Positions 36,469-48,824 are shown, numbered from the stretch's first letter. The stretch is DNA of 64,000 bases from Erigeron canadensis (GCF_010389155.1 NC_057766.1:26297516-26361515); one strand, 5' to 3'. Notes: generated from the sequence alone by a model not told the origin. Numbers and translations are program-made.

Positions 36469-36643
36469 CTTTTTCTTTTTTTTTTTCCAGGTGAATTTCG
36501 CTGAAAACTTAAATGTCTATTTCAAATACCCGATGGGTTTATCAAATCTTCATAAAGGGACTTCCTTATGTCCTCCTTAAAGCTTGAACTTAAGACCTCA
36601 TGAATAAAGAGATAGTATTTCAACCATTGAGCTAACAAGGACA
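36469..36643 (-). mobile_element. tRNA-derived SINE
   Basis: Read on the minus strand, the 175-bp element starts CCTTGTTAGCTCAATGGTT, which contains a good Pol III box A. A box-B-like AAGTTCAAGCT follows about 45 nt later, and the element ends in an A-rich tail (about 36470-36491). It is flanked by a perfect 10-bp repeat, AGAGTATATC, at 36459-36468 and 36644-36653. Together these mark a retroposed SINE and not a functional tRNA gene. The body does not fold as a tRNA past box B. Confidence 0.85.
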
Positions 36644-36653
36644 AGAGTATATC

Positions 36654-37560
36654 ACTTAGCCATATTATTGTTATCATTTGTTTTACTCTTTTTTTTAAAA
36701 GGAAATTCCATCCACTTTATCGAGAGCAATCACTATTTATTTAATACGGGTTGCTACAAAACAACTCGAAATTCTTATCAATTTTTATGTTGTATATATA
36801 TCTCTACAGAAAGAGAATCTTTATTTTATAAAAGACGCATACATACATAAAGCTTGAATACAACATTCCAAAAGATCATTAAAAAATATCAAATTTTGCA
36901 TTGTCTATAAATTTATGGTCATGAAACGCAAAACCATCTGTAATTTGCATTAAGATTTTAAAGTCCCAGTTTAGTAAATTTATAAAAACATATGAAGAAA
37001 GTGTTTTTTACCATAACTAATCAAACTTGTTCATGAAATGTTATTTCTTAATTCAAATATATTCTTTTTAAAAAATGGATAAAACTGGTAGAAAGAAAAG
37101 TATCAAAACATGAAGCATCCCATCAGAAAATAAATAAATACAGTACGTAGTACTCGGTATCAAACAATAAAAAAGCAAAATATTTTGCAGAAGAAATAAA
37201 AAGGTTTAAAGGTACATCAATGTGACCGTTGGAGGAAACCCAAATGCTTATTTCGACAAATGAAGCCAGGAATCCTGCCCCTTTTTGCCCTCTCAATCTG
37301 TCCATATTATAGCACGAGTGCACATTTTTACCCACAAATTTTACACCCCCCAATACTCTCTGTGAAAAAAATAAAATAAATAAAGCTTTATATACACATA
37401 CACAATAAAATCCCAACAAGCTAACGGCTAGCACACTTACACAGTATATATTTTTGTTTTGTTGTACATGCCTTTTTAATTCTCAGCCGTTGGATCATCT
37501 GACACACCTTAAGATCATATCTATCTATGCATAAAACTAGTCTTTCTCTCTCTCTTTTTT
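36654..37560. other. Upstream region of the glucanase gene
   Basis: No gene is supported. AGAATATATAACCCCC at about 37563-37578 is a plausible TATA box for the glucanase, about 70 bp before its ATG, and a CTCTCTCTCTTTTT tract lies just upstream. Confidence 0.45.
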
Positions 37561-37641
37561 CTAGAATATATAACCCCCTTAATTCTTCTTACATTTTTCT
37601 ACTCCTTTTTTTTTTTTTGCTTTGTGGGTCTGAGTTAAATT

Positions 37642-40600
37642 ATGATGAAATTTGTGGGTTTTAAAGTGTTTAAAATCATGAAGTTTATGGTTGTGGTGAT
37701 GTTATCAGTTGCACTTCTTGTTGTTGCTGGTGATGAAGGTAAGTAGCTTTTCAACATTTCTTGTTATGTTTAATGTTTTTGATTTTGTTTGTTTAATATT
37801 ATCATGCAGTTTTTTCTGTATTTGTTCTTTAAATAGTGTTATATTTGTAAGATATATAAGTTGTTAATACTTTTTTTTGAGTGCAAAGAGAGCTAGATGG
37901 AGTGTGCACGTTGATATGCTCTTAAACTTAGAAATATGCATTTTGTTAACTTAGAGTGTTGTACATACATGAAAGAAAAATGTAGTTATTTGAGCTTAAT
38001 GGGTCTATATAGTTGCAAACATATGGATTTCTTGATTAGTTACAGGGGTAACAAGTACGCTAAGTACGCTGCTAGAAGTACCGTACTTCCATGATTTTGT
38101 GAGGGCGGAAGCTTTTGTATTTATATCATGGGGGTTGTGAGGGGGAAGCATGTTTCTTCCTTACTTCTAGAAGCATATTGGTTTTTCGCTTAGTTATTAT
38201 CTAAAATTATTTATTTGATACTTATATTTTGTGTATGTATGTATGTACTTGCTTTTAGTATAAAGCTAACAATGACACATGCATTTGATAAGGACTTAAC
38301 TCATCTCTCTACCAAAAATAATAATATGAGAAATGATACTTCATCTGAAAAAAAACCCCTTCTATTTAATCTCCCCTTTGGTTTATATTTCATCTTTCTT
38401 ATAATTTATATATATTATACTGTATTATAATTATGATTTGCATTTTGTTCCTTTTTTAGTTGGGTTTACATTTGAATAGGAATTTAATGTGAGAGTACTA
38501 TTACTGTATTACCTGTTTTGACTAAAAATGGTAGATCTACCATTTATTGTCTTATTGAGTTATTGGAAATATAGACTATTCTAGTGTTTCCTGAAAGCAG
38601 TGAGCCATGTGAGGTCCATGTGGAATATTATGATGCTATAGTGCTTCATGTCCTTATATGAAAAACACAATTTTTATATGAAAAATTAAGGTTTGTTTAA
38701 AAACATACTCCGTATATAACACCAGCTATGTTGTTTCCATAGAAGTGACAAAAATTTCTCTGTGTTGCCATAATCCTAGAATAACTTTATATTATTCATA
38801 AATAATGATTTGATTTTTTAAATGTTAGATGTTTTGTTAGGTACTTTCATTTACTAGTTTAACATATTTAACTTCAAATGAGAATGCCATTAACCATTAT
38901 TCTTTTGTGCTGCATATCATACAGAAAAATGTAAATATCAATATTGTCTTGGTACTCACAAATGGTCAAAATTTTTGGGGAATAATGAAAGGAAATAGGT
39001 CCATGCATGCTAAAGCAAAAAACTTGGCATCTGTGTCAATTAATCTTTTACAATACTACAGTAATACTTTAAGCTCCTAAAAACAAATTTTGTAAATAAA
39101 AAATAAAAAAATACATATTGTTAAATTTCTTCTATACACATTTTATTTTGTATATTCTTGTCATAATGATATAGTATTTTTGTTGCAGATGCATCATTCA
39201 TTGGGGTGAACATAGGAACTGATCTTTCAGACATGCCACATCCAACACAAGTGGTAGCCCTTCTGAAATCCCAACAAATCCGCCACATTCGGTTATATGA
39301 CGCCGATCGGGGTATGCTTGTTGCCCTTGCTAATACGGGCATTAAAGTCGCGGTCACTATCCCAAACGAACAACTTCTTGGTATCGGGCAATCAAACTCG
39401 ACCGCAGCCCATTGGGTATCACAAAACATTATAGCTCATTACCCTGCCACCAATATCACCACCATATGTGTCGGCTCTGAGGTCTTTAACTCCCTCCCGA
39501 ACGCTGCCCCTATTCTAGTTACCGCTCTTAAGTTCATCCATGGGGCTCTTGTGGCGTCAAACCTTGACCGTCAGATCAAAGTATCAACACCCCTTGCATC
39601 AACTATCATTCTTGATTCATTCCCGCCGTCACAAGCCTTTTTTAACCATTCATTAAACCCAGTTTTGGTTCCACTTTTGAAGTTTTTACAGTCTACTGGA
39701 TCACCACTTATGCTTAACATTTTCCCTTACAACGACTATATGAATTCCAACGGCGTGATACCACTAGATTATGCACTTTTTAATCCTTTGCCTGCAAATA
39801 AAGAAGCTGTGGATGCAAACACCCTTTTACATTACTCCAATGTTTTTGATGCAATGGTGGATGCTGCTTATTATGCTATGGCTTTCCTCAATGTGACTAA
39901 TGTTCCGGTTTTGGTAACCGAGTCAGGTTGGCCATCGAAAGGTGACCCGAGAGAGCCCGATGCCACTTTAGACAATGCAAACACGTACAACAGCAACTTG
40001 ATCAAGCACATTATAAATCAAACCGGGACCCCAAAGCATCCTGGGATCCCGGTCAGTACTTACATTTATGAGCTCTATAATGAAGATACTAAAGACGGGC
40101 CTGTCTCAGAGAAGAATTGGGGATTGTTCGATGCAAACGGGAAACCAATTTACACACTGCAGTTGACTGGCTCGGGTCAAACTTTTGCTAATGACACTGC
40201 AAACCAGACTCATTGTACTGCAAAGGAAGGCGCTGACTCGAAAATGCTGCAAGCAGCTTTGGATTGGGCTTGTGGGCCCGGGAAGGTGAACTGTTCCGCT
40301 TTGTTGCAAGGCCAAGCTTGTTATGAACCAGATAATGTGGTTGCACACGCAACGTTTGCTTTTGATAGTTATTATCATATGATGGGAAAGGGTGAGGGGA
40401 CTTGTGACTTCAACGGTGTCGCAATGCTGACCACCACGGATCCAAGTAAGGCTCACAATTAATCTGGATATTTTGTATATTACGATTTTACAATCTGTTA
40501 CGAGTTACTGAAGTTCAGTTTGTTGTCTTTGTGTCGGGGATATTGCAGGTCATGGATCTTGTCACCTTTTTGGAAGGTAAGCCAGTTGCATTCAAGTGAT

Positions 40601-40803
40601 TTTACATGAGCTTTTGTCGTTTTGAAAGCTAACTAACATGTTGGTTTTGTGTGTATATATGTAGTGATGGGATGAACGGAACATTTTTGAACAGCACAAT
40701 AGCGGATTTTAATTCTACAAGCTCGTCAAGCTGGAGGGGACGCAGTGACTATGTTGGTGCCGGTCTTTTGATCAAGGTTATTTTGGCCACATTGTTCTTG
40801 TGA
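37642..40803 (+). CDS. GPI-anchored beta-1,3-glucanase with X8 (CBM43) domain
   Basis: Four exons, 37642-37738, 39189-40445, 40549-40576 and 40665-40803, give 506 residues in frame. The first encodes a signal peptide (MVVVMLSVALLVVAGDE). The GH17 domain spans about 35-350. The proton-donor Glu is in ICVGSEVFN (E130) and the nucleophile in LVTESGWPSKG (E277), the GH17 signature. An X8 domain (about 374-465) holds conserved cysteines (THCTAK, WACGPG, NCSALLQGQACY, GTCDF, GSCHLF). A Ser-rich linker and a hydrophobic tail (AGLLIKVILATLFL) indicate a GPI anchor. The enzyme hydrolyses callose at the plasma membrane or cell wall; GPI-anchored GH17-X8 proteins often act at plasmodesmata. The split X8 exon of 28 nt fits the family's exon pattern. 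Intron 1 is 1450 bp. The frame is intact and catalytic residues are present, so the gene is probably functional. Confidence 0.93.
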
Positions 40804-41304
40804 ATGATGTTATGGTCTGGAAATATTTAGATGGGTCCATTTCCTGTGGAGACGATTCTTCGTTCTCCCGATTTTGGCAGTTCTTGGAAGTTGGACGGAC
40901 ATATGGAGACTTGCTTTTGTACAAAACGACGGACTTAGAATGCGAATTTTTGTTGTACTTCTGTTGTTGAGAGTCTCACATTGAATGAGATCATTGAAGA
41001 ATTGTAATCAGGATTATTGATTCTTTATTTTCTTAATCTGATGGTAGGTTATGTTGCTTAGTGTCACAACAATATTTAACATTTTAACCTACAATGTAAT
41101 GCTGTCTTGATCAAAACTTGTGGATGTATTTTGATAGTTTTGGTGATTGAATCCTTGACCCTTCTCTGATGTACACAATATATAGGAGATTACAACATGA
41201 TTTTAGGCCCAATCATAGCTAACAGAATACAACGTAACTTTAGGCCCAATCATAGCTAACAAATGGCTAACTAACTGCACAAGATATATATCAATATGAA
41301 TATA

Positions 41305-42290
41305 CTAATACTCCCCCGCAGTCGAAACGGGAGGCTCTCGAATGTTGAGACTGGACACGAAATCGTCGAAGAGGACCTTTGGCAAACCTTTTGTGAAAAT
41401 GTCGGCTATTTGATATCTTGAAGGGATGTGGAGAACATGAACTTGGCCTTTTGCGATCTTTTCACGAACAAAATGGATGTCCATTTCAATGTGCTTTGTC
41501 CTTTGGTGTTGTACGGGGTTACCAGAAAGATATATAGCACTTACATTGTCACAAAAAACTAAGGTTGCCTGTTTGGGTGAATGATGAAGTTCAAGCAGCA
41601 AATTACGTAACCAACAGACTTCAGAGACCACATTTGCAACACCGCGGTATTCTGCTTCGGCACTAGAACGGGACAATGTTGGTTGTCGCTTGGAAGACCA
41701 TGAAAGAAGGTTGTCTCCCATGTAGACACAATAACCTAAAGTTGAACGACGTGTATCGGTACAGCCTCCCCAATCAGCGTCAGTATAAGCGACAAAGAAG
41801 AGTTGTGAGCTGGTTGAAGGTGTAACCCGTAGTGAATCGTGCCACGTATGTATCTCAGGATACGTTTTAAAGCATGCATATGAGAAGTAGTCGGACAATG
41901 CATGTGAAGGCAGATTTGTTAAACGGCATATGAGATGTCGGGTCGAGTGAAAGTCAAGTATTGAAGTGCACCCGCGAGGCTTTGGTATTCCGTGACATTG
42001 TCTAGCGGTGTACCAGTGTTAGCGCTCAATTTCCGTTGTGTGTCCACAGGTGTGGCAACCGGGTTACATTCCGCAAGACCCGCTCTTTCAAGAAGTTCTG
42101 TGGCGTATTTTTCTTGGGAGAGAAACATGGTATTTTTGTTGCGGGTGACAGAGATACCAAGAAAATAAGTAAGCGGCCCGAGATCCGTCATGGCAAATTC
42201 TTGTGAAAGTTGAGACATAAATTTGTCAAGAAGAGAATTAGAGGAGGTAATTAACAAAATGTCGTCCACATAAAGCAGGATAAAAGCCAT
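41305..42290 (-). pseudogene. Copia reverse transcriptase C-terminus and RNase H
   Basis: The upstream part (42290-41919) carries the reverse transcriptase block FILLYVDDILLITSS, with the catalytic YVDD, then LGISVTRNK and PDISYAV. A stop codon just after PDISYAV splits it from the rest. The downstream part (41898-41305) is the RNase H domain: YTDADWGGCTDTRRSTLGYC (catalytic D), SSAEAEYRGVA (catalytic E), CDNVSAI (catalytic D) and the closing HIPSRYQIADIFTKGLP. Without protease, integrase and most of the reverse transcriptase the copy cannot move by itself. Confidence 0.93.
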
Positions 42291-42324
42291 GTGATGTTGT
42301 TCCTTGAATATGAAAAGTGAGTGG

Positions 42325-42711
42325 TCACATTGGCTGTGCTAGACGACTCCAGACATCTTCAGAAGTGGGAGCCGATTTGTCCTTGTCGGCGTCCTTTGAG
42401 GCTGAAGCATCCGTTGAGCTTTTGTCTTTCCGAGGGGATAAGTGATCGATTACTTGAAAAGCGCGACAGTGAATCTTGAAGAGTTCAGCCCATGAGGCGT
42501 ATTGGCTGGTTTCAACTTCAAGGGTAATAGGTATGAAATTTTTAATGTTTGAAACAGTGATAGCTGGGTGTAGTTTGGGATCCATAGAGGAAAGATAGAT
42601 GAATATGATTAGAAAGAGAAAGAAGAATATGATCAGAGGGTTTGTGTGCCGCTGCCTAAAAGAAAAATATATGATCAGAGGTAGGGATTTACAAAAGAAG
42701 CTTCTTACCAT
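42325..42711 (-). pseudogene. Copia gag N-terminal fragment
   Basis: The 128-codon frame includes MDPKLHPAITVSNIKNFIPI and then a stretch with the family's YxxWxxLFKIHCRAF pattern, typical of plant copia gag N termini (UBN2/gag-polypeptide type). The real start is the internal Met at about residue 43. It ends within 40 bp of the reverse transcriptase fragment, marking the internal deletion junction near 42300-42325. Confidence 0.85.
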
Positions 42712-42898
42712 GATAGTTTTGGTGATTGAATCCTTGACCCTTCTCTATTCGATGTACACAATATATAGGAGATTACAACATGATTTTAGGCCCAATCATA
42801 ACTAACAGAATACAACGTAACTTTAGGCCCAATCATAGTTAACAAATGGCTAACTAACTGCACAAGATATATATCAATATGAATATACTAATATATTT

Positions 42899-44528
42899 GA
42901 TCATTCTCTCGAAATTGACCAGACAGTTGAAACGCATTTTTGAGGTTCTCATAACTTACAATGGCAAAGATAGACTAGACCAAAGTTGTTTTGGAACACT
43001 TTATAACCTTCCCAATCAAGAAAATACACGAATAAGTTTTCCTGCTACCAAGTTATAAAAAAGTGCTCCTTCCTGATCGTTTGTGAAAAAGTTTCAAACG
43101 CCCCATTAATTTGAAAATTTGGACATGCTTGGCAGAAGTTTTTTTATCTTTATTTTAATAGCTTTTGTTTTTTTGTTTGAACTAGATGTGTTAAAATACG
43201 GTCATTTAAAAAAAATCAAAACTTTTTATACGTAGAAAGAAGTAGATTACATTGACTCAAAGAGGTCGTCTTTTAAAATAATCACCCAAAGAGGTCGTCT
43301 TTTAAAATAATCATAACATTTATTTATTTTTTCGCATCTTATCTCACTATTATAAATGTTATCATATAGAACAAAAGGAAACTGGATTTCATCTTAATGA
43401 TCTCTATTTGTTGTGATCATTCAAGTTGCAACCATCATCAACGTCCAATTATCAAGTAAAAACTTGACGGAGTGTAAAAATAGATACAATTTTTTATTTA
43501 TCTTTTTTCAGTCATATTTTTGTGGTGGGTTGAAGAGTAAGATGCAACTTGGGTTCACATGCTAAAACGTTTTCAAAATGTAAGTAAATATTCTCTTCAA
43601 GTGTTGCTTATAAAAAGATTTTAATATAGTGGAAAAAAATTGTAATTTCAAAAGAAAATGAAACATAATTAAATAATAAGTCTTAAAAAAACTTTTATGT
43701 TTGTAAGAATTTGGAAAATACCTGGGCACTCCGTGCACCTTAATAAGAAAAAAATAAATGATAATAATAATAATAAATAGTATACTTTTAAGTTGCAATT
43801 AAAAGTACAACTACAACTGTGTCAAACGCTTTTAAATGAAAACTCATTTTAAAAGCTTATGATGAAAAACTATAACTTATTACTTAAGTGAAAAGACATA
43901 TGTTGCCAAATAATATAAAATTTCATAAATTCAATTTGTGAAAATTTAATTTGCATACTATAAGGGCATATCTAGGGTGATTGAATAAGAATACAATTTG
44001 GTACTCTTTAATTCTCTAATTAAGCTAGTATTTGAAACACAACCAATTAATAATATTTTGATTATCTCAAGTTTACCTTCATCAAAACTTAAACCCAAGA
44101 CCCTTCTTAAAAATGACGACTGGTGGTCAATAGACTTTTACCCAATAATCACGATAAGGGCATATCGAATATCAATATAAAATATAACCCGTGTTAAGTT
44201 TAACACCAAATTCATTTATTAATATTCATAATCATATATTATATTATTATTATTATATTATACTATATATATATTATTTAATTCGAAATGTATGTGAACA
44301 GTAATACAACCAATCATCATTTGTTAAATTCTTTAGTTTATTTTTTTAAAATCCTTGGATTTGAACCCTCATTTTTTTTTTCTTTTTTTTGACACGTTTT
44401 GTTTTTGTTTTACTTTTTTGTTTTGTTTTCTGCACCTTATTTTGTTTAGGTTTTAGTCAATTTCATGTTTCTATATTTTATTTTTATTCTTATATTTCAT
44501 TTCATTAAAATTCCATAATTATTAACGA
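42899..44528. other. Intergenic, AT-rich, no gene seen
   Basis: A 29-bp-period tandem duplication lies at 43258-43313 (CAAAGAGGTCGTCTTTTAAA repeated). No coding region is supported. Confidence 0.45.
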
Positions 44529-45150
44529 TCTATACTACTATATAAAGCAAACTCCCATTCCCCTTTAAGTAATTAAGAACCTAAAATGACGATATTACCC
44601 TTCTTATCTATTCACTAATTTAAACATTTTTACCTATATACCTATAATACCCTTAATAAAATAAACTACAACATAGATTCTCCAATCCTTAAATAACCAT
44701 ATTAACCCTTACCGCCGCACATCATCGTCACAATTGCCGCAACCACACATTTGTCGTTACCACCATCACCGCTGCATCACACGGGTACCCCGTCTCGTCA
44801 TTTTATAATTCAGAGCTTCTTCCGATGTTGAATGAGTTCCTACATTTATTGCATTTTAACGTAATTATGATGAGCCAAAATTTAAAATATTAGATACCCA
44901 ATTAATAACAAGTATACTGTTTACACAAATATGATAAGAGTAAAAATTTTCCATTTTATAATATTCGACTTGATACATGTTGCATTAGTCTTTTTGGACG
45001 GAAAAAGAATATCAATGAAAATTTATTTTATATCATTGATTTTGATTTTTAATTTAAAGACTGAAAGTTATTTAATTTTACTTTAAAGTTATATCAATTT
45101 TTATTTTTTTATACAATTTACTTGAGTGAAGTCCCGTGCGATGCACGGCT
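44529..45150 (+). mobile_element. Helitron-like non-autonomous element, 3' end altered
   Basis: The 5' end A|TCTATACTACTATATAAAG (44529) is a typical Helitron start and resembles the minus-strand end at 63843. A CCATCACCGCTGCATCACAC-type segment lies inside. Near the 3' side a hairpin, CCGTGC GAT GCACGG (45134-45148), is present, but the expected CTRR-T after it reads CTTGAGTAT, so the terminus is mutated or lost. Confidence 0.6.
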
Positions 45151-47163
45151 TGAGTATTTCTTTATCAAATACTATATGTAGGAACGTGGACAACTTTATT
45201 AAATATCAACTTAGAAACACATATATAAAACATAAATGAAAAACACCTTTAATTCAAAACTTAAAAGGAACTTTTGACCCATAAACCCACAAATCCTAAT
45301 CTAAGACAACAAACATGAAAAAAAAGTTTTACACGATTAGTTTAATAACTTGTACAATTGTTCCAAAAACATGAAAATATCACACAACCAAACCTAGCCA
45401 AAAGTTATCTAAAAAAATTTCAAATGCTTAAAACACCAAAAATTGATTGGATACACTGATTTATTATTACCGTATAGGTTTTATAACTTATGCTATACAT
45501 CGATACCTATATGACTAAAAAATGAAGAACCATGTGTCGACAGAACAAACCCAACCCGACTCACTTCCCATTGTTAAAAAAATGTAACCTTTTGACATCC
45601 AAGAATGACCACTTCGCCCATATTGCCAAATCTATGATATATGCATGACCTGATCACAACATTCCTTTGCTGACTTCAGTTGAAAGAGAGAAAAATATTG
45701 CTTCTTTTCCATTGCATTTTTTTTAGAACGGCTTTTCCATTGCATTTAATAGCAGCTTTGTCATAACCCCTAATTATCCAGAAAACATTGACATGGCAAT
45801 GTACGTGAAAGTATCCAACGAAGTTCAAAAATAAGATGCTATCCTGGAAGTAAACTTACAATCTTACATGTTGGTTATTCTGCACCAACATATGTAGTGT
45901 CAAATCCACCTACAAATCCAACTATTTGTCAAATAACGTAACCGTATTCAACTTCAATTCACAAACATGTTGTACAATTCAATCCAATGCAATTTAAGTA
46001 ATCCATTATCACGTAAATAAATTTCAAAACTCAAAAGGAAATGCTCTCTTAAGTCATGGCAAGAACAAAAGTAAACAAATAACTAAAGCACTTGAATTAT
46101 ACTACTTCAAGAACGGTTGAGAGCAACCAATCAACATTTGTGTACGAATACAGAAAATGCTTCTAGAAATACTAAACCCACTTCACGCTTTATTAAAAAA
46201 CCTGATAACACAGTAGCCAATCAATATTGCAATTAATTCAGAAAATGCGACAGGAAATACTTAATTCACATTAATAATATCACCTCTTTGTTGATCGTGT
46301 TGCAGTGGTAGTGCTGTTGTCAACGCCACCAACAGACGAATCTTCATTGTCGTAATCATCCACGTGCTAATACAAAATACCGTGATAGACAGATAATATC
46401 AAACATGTATAAATTTGCGAAAAAGTAATATACAACAACATAGTATTAAAATCAATAACGTATCTTATATACGCAAACATGCACATGCAAAACTTACAAT
46501 CGCCGCATCTTGCGTTCACCGGCATCGCAGGAGGTGATACTGGTGCATCGGTCTTCACTACACTTGATGATGATGTGTGTCAAGTGTTGGTATTTTCTAT
46601 CGGGCTACCATGAACCGCGACAACGCTAACACCATCCACCACAGTCGTAATATGTGTGGCTTCTTATCTCAATCTCATGTTTGGTACCAGAAGATGTATA
46701 TACAAAGCAATACACTATAATAAACAAACAAATATCACACCTTTACATAATAGTAAATAGGCAATGTGAAATACTATTGCAGGGGGCATGAAAAAAAAAA
46801 CAATGTCGTAGATAAAACTGAAATATGAGAGCAAAAGCAACACAATAACCCGGGACCCTTTTTATACACTCAATCGAACAGTCCACCCATAAATTGTATG
46901 TCAGTTACACTCAGGTGACTTGTTAACATTCATACACATAAAACATACCAGTTAAACAGAATGAGATAGCCCAAAGGTCTTCGGTAACAAATACATAAGA
47001 CATTAGCCCCATATAAATCATATTATTAATACCCATTAACGTTAACACATTATTAACAGACAAAATAAGATATGAATAAGATATCATTATAAAGAGAGAT
47101 GATATTGGTTTAGAATTGATTTATACCTTAACTTTTTTATTATATATAACATATCATAAATAA
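45151..47163. other. Intergenic, no secure gene
   Basis: A short minus-strand stretch at 46280-46366 (DYDNEDSSVGGVDNS, with a stop) has splice-like borders and could be the last exon of a decayed gene, but its upstream phase does not fit. Nothing else is recognised. Confidence 0.35.
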
Positions 47164-47165
47164 TA

Positions 47166-47418
47166 CTCCTCCGTCCCATATCAAGTGTCCTAGTTTGACT
47201 TTTCGAGTCTTTTTTTTCCAACTTTGACCGTAAATATTTGTGTTTGTGTTATATAACACTTAATATAACATATATTAATTGATTGGCATTTGAATGTACT
47301 TTTCATTGATATAACTTTTATCAATTAATATATGACAGAAACAAAGATATTTACGGTCAAAGTTAGAGAAAAAAGACTTGACCAGTCAAAATATGACAAT
47401 TAAAATGGAACGGGAGAG
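47166..47418. mobile_element. Stowaway MITE (Tc1/mariner type)
   Basis: A 253-bp element starts CTCCTCCGTCCCATATC and ends GGAACGGGAGAG, the canonical Stowaway end sequence (CTCCCTCCGTCCC). TA flanks both ends (47164-47165 and 47419-47420). It has long imperfect internal inverted repeats (TTTGACCGTAAATATTTGTG near 47221 against its complement near 47345) and no coding capacity. Confidence 0.92.
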
Positions 47419-47793
47419 TATAACAAAAAAAATTAATAAAAGCCCTAACCTCTACAATTCACTAGAGACTCTTCATCAACATGGTCATTAACCTCATTAA
47501 CTACCATCTCAATATCAATGCAACATATATATATATATATATATACACAATTCATACGTACACACTAAAGAACCCTACTAAAGTAATTAACCCTATTAAG
47601 TACCCTAATTAACCTATTAAGTACACATTGATAAAACGTTAAGAATGCGCTAATTTTTCCACTACCTTGATAGAACTTTCATATAAATATAGATATAGAT
47701 ATAGATATGCGTAAAATTAAAAATAAAAATATATTTCATGAACCTAACAAACATGTCACTAAATAGATCGGACCCAAAGTAGGGTTATCTAAT

Positions 47794-47858
47794 TGGGCCT
47801 TGATGGGCTGAGATTTAAACCCTACAAAACCCTAAATCCTGACTTCTCCTTTATATTC
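47794..47858 (+). promoter_or_regulatory. Site II plus telo-box promoter of the snoRNA array
   Basis: Two site II motifs, TGGGCC (47794-47799) and TGGGCT (47804-47809), are followed by two telo-boxes, AAACCCTA (47817-47824 and 47827-47834), then a TATA-like TTATATTC (47851-47858). This arrangement is known from plant ribosomal-protein and snoRNA gene promoters. The next transcribed features on this strand are the snoRNAs from 48469 onward. The CACAG|GTAACTA at about 47884-47894 could be a splice donor of a non-coding host transcript. Confidence 0.8.
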
Positions 47859-48468
47859 TATCCCCTCTGCCTCTTCATTCTCCACAGGTAACTACCGTTC
47901 TTCGATTTCTGTTTTACATCATCTCTATTATATTGTTTTTATCCATTTATTATGCTGTCTTAATTATTTAGATAATCATGTTTGATTAAACCTTAGATTG
48001 CATCATCAAATAATTCAATCTGTTTATTTTAGTAACACATTGAATCCTTATAGATGCAAAAATTAATTTTTATAAATTAGAATCTCATGGACATGCTGGT
48101 TCCTTTTTACTCTATGGATTTTTGCTTTTTCTCGTAGGTTCTACAATTTTATTAGTTATTCATATATATTTATATATATATTTTGCTCAATGATGATTCA
48201 GTTATGCTTTAACCACACTGAATAAAAACCGATTTATTCATAAAACGTAGTAGGATTTGGGTCAAAAGTTCTGATTTCAGTTTTATTTGTTTATTTATAC
48301 TCTAAATAAAAGTGGAAGCTGTTACTTTAATTTAAATCCTATTCATGTTTCATTAATACATTAATGTTTTTCATGTGGAAAAACCCTGGCCTTTGTCTGA
48401 GAGCAATATGTCATATAATAAAAGTATCTGTATATATATATATTGGTGATATATATAATATATATTAT

Positions 48469-48595
48469 GTGCCGATGATGATAATTTTTAAGGCTTGTTT
48501 CTCAGAGACATTCGCAGTGGCCGACTAAGATCTTTCGCCTTTCGCCGGGCTTGAGAGATTGTGCTGTTTTATCCTTCCTTGGATGTCTGAGGCAC
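48469..48595 (+). ncRNA. U14: U14 C/D-box snoRNA, copy 1
   Basis: A 127-nt RNA gene with terminal stem GUGCC/GGCAC (48469-48473 with 48591-48595), box C AUGAUGA (48475-48481) and box D CUGA (48587-48590). Domain A, CAUUCGCAGU (near 48509), is complementary to 18S rRNA ACTGCGAATG. Domain B, CCUUCCUUGGAUGU (48573-48586), is complementary to 18S ACATCCAAGGAAGG. These are the defining pairings of U14, which is needed for early 18S processing and guides a 2'-O-methylation. It has the best-preserved stem of the copies here. Confidence 0.93.
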
Positions 48596-48651
48596 TATTA
48601 TATTTGTATATATTTATATATGTATATTTGTGTGTTTAGAAAAATAAGGAA

Positions 48652-48793
48652 GCCAATTTGCAGAGCAAGGACGCCTAAAAAAAGTGACGAAACTTGCATT
48701 GAAGGTTGGCAAAAACAAACCAATATTCTGCGATTCTCCGTGCCTATCAAATCTCTTGATTTTGAATACGGCCTCGAACAAATCGCTACATAC
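48652..48793 (+). ncRNA. Candidate H/ACA-box snoRNA between U14 copies
   Basis: About 142 nt with two hairpins and an ACA tail. Hairpin 1 has outer stem GCCAA (48652-48656) with TTGGC (48706-48710) and inner stem GCAAG (48665-48669) with CTTGC (48693-48697), leaving an internal pocket of about 8 nt per side. The hinge AAAAACAAACCAA follows (H-box-like). Hairpin 2 has outer stem GCGATT (48730-48735) with AATCGC (48781-48786), inner stems CCGT/ACGG and TCAAATC/GATTTTGA. ACA sits at 48788-48790, three nt before the predicted 3' end. Such RNAs guide pseudouridylation; the target is not worked out. Confidence 0.7.
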
Positions 48794-48824
48794 ATAAATT
48801 ATATTTATATACAATTTATAGTTA

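Larger units (their letters stand above)
41132..42893 (-). mobile_element. Internally deleted Ty1/copia retrotransposon
   Basis: LTRs lie at 41132-41310 (179 bp) and 42711-42893 (183 bp). They differ by about two substitutions and one 4-bp indel, so the insertion is young. A perfect 5-bp duplication, TATTT, flanks it (41127-41131 and 42894-42898). A polypurine tract (TGCGGGGGAG on the minus strand) adjoins the left LTR; TGGTA, the start of an initiator-tRNA primer site, adjoins the right one. Only 1.4 kb of interior remains: the gag start fused to the end of reverse transcriptase, then RNase H. It sits about 0.3 kb past the glucanase stop codon. Confidence 0.95.

Noticed and set aside
36590..36643. 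Possible tRNA gene on the minus strand
   Set aside because: Box A is good, but the cloverleaf is not formed, an A-tail follows and target duplications flank it, so it is a SINE.
40106..40456. 116-codon minus-strand ORF
   Set aside because: Antisense shadow of the glucanase X8 region.
46280..46600. Minus-strand acidic tail (DYDNEDSSVGGVDNS) as last exon of a replication-protein-A-like gene
   Set aside because: The terminal exon has good borders, but the neighbouring open piece does not join in phase and no OB-fold sequence is visible.
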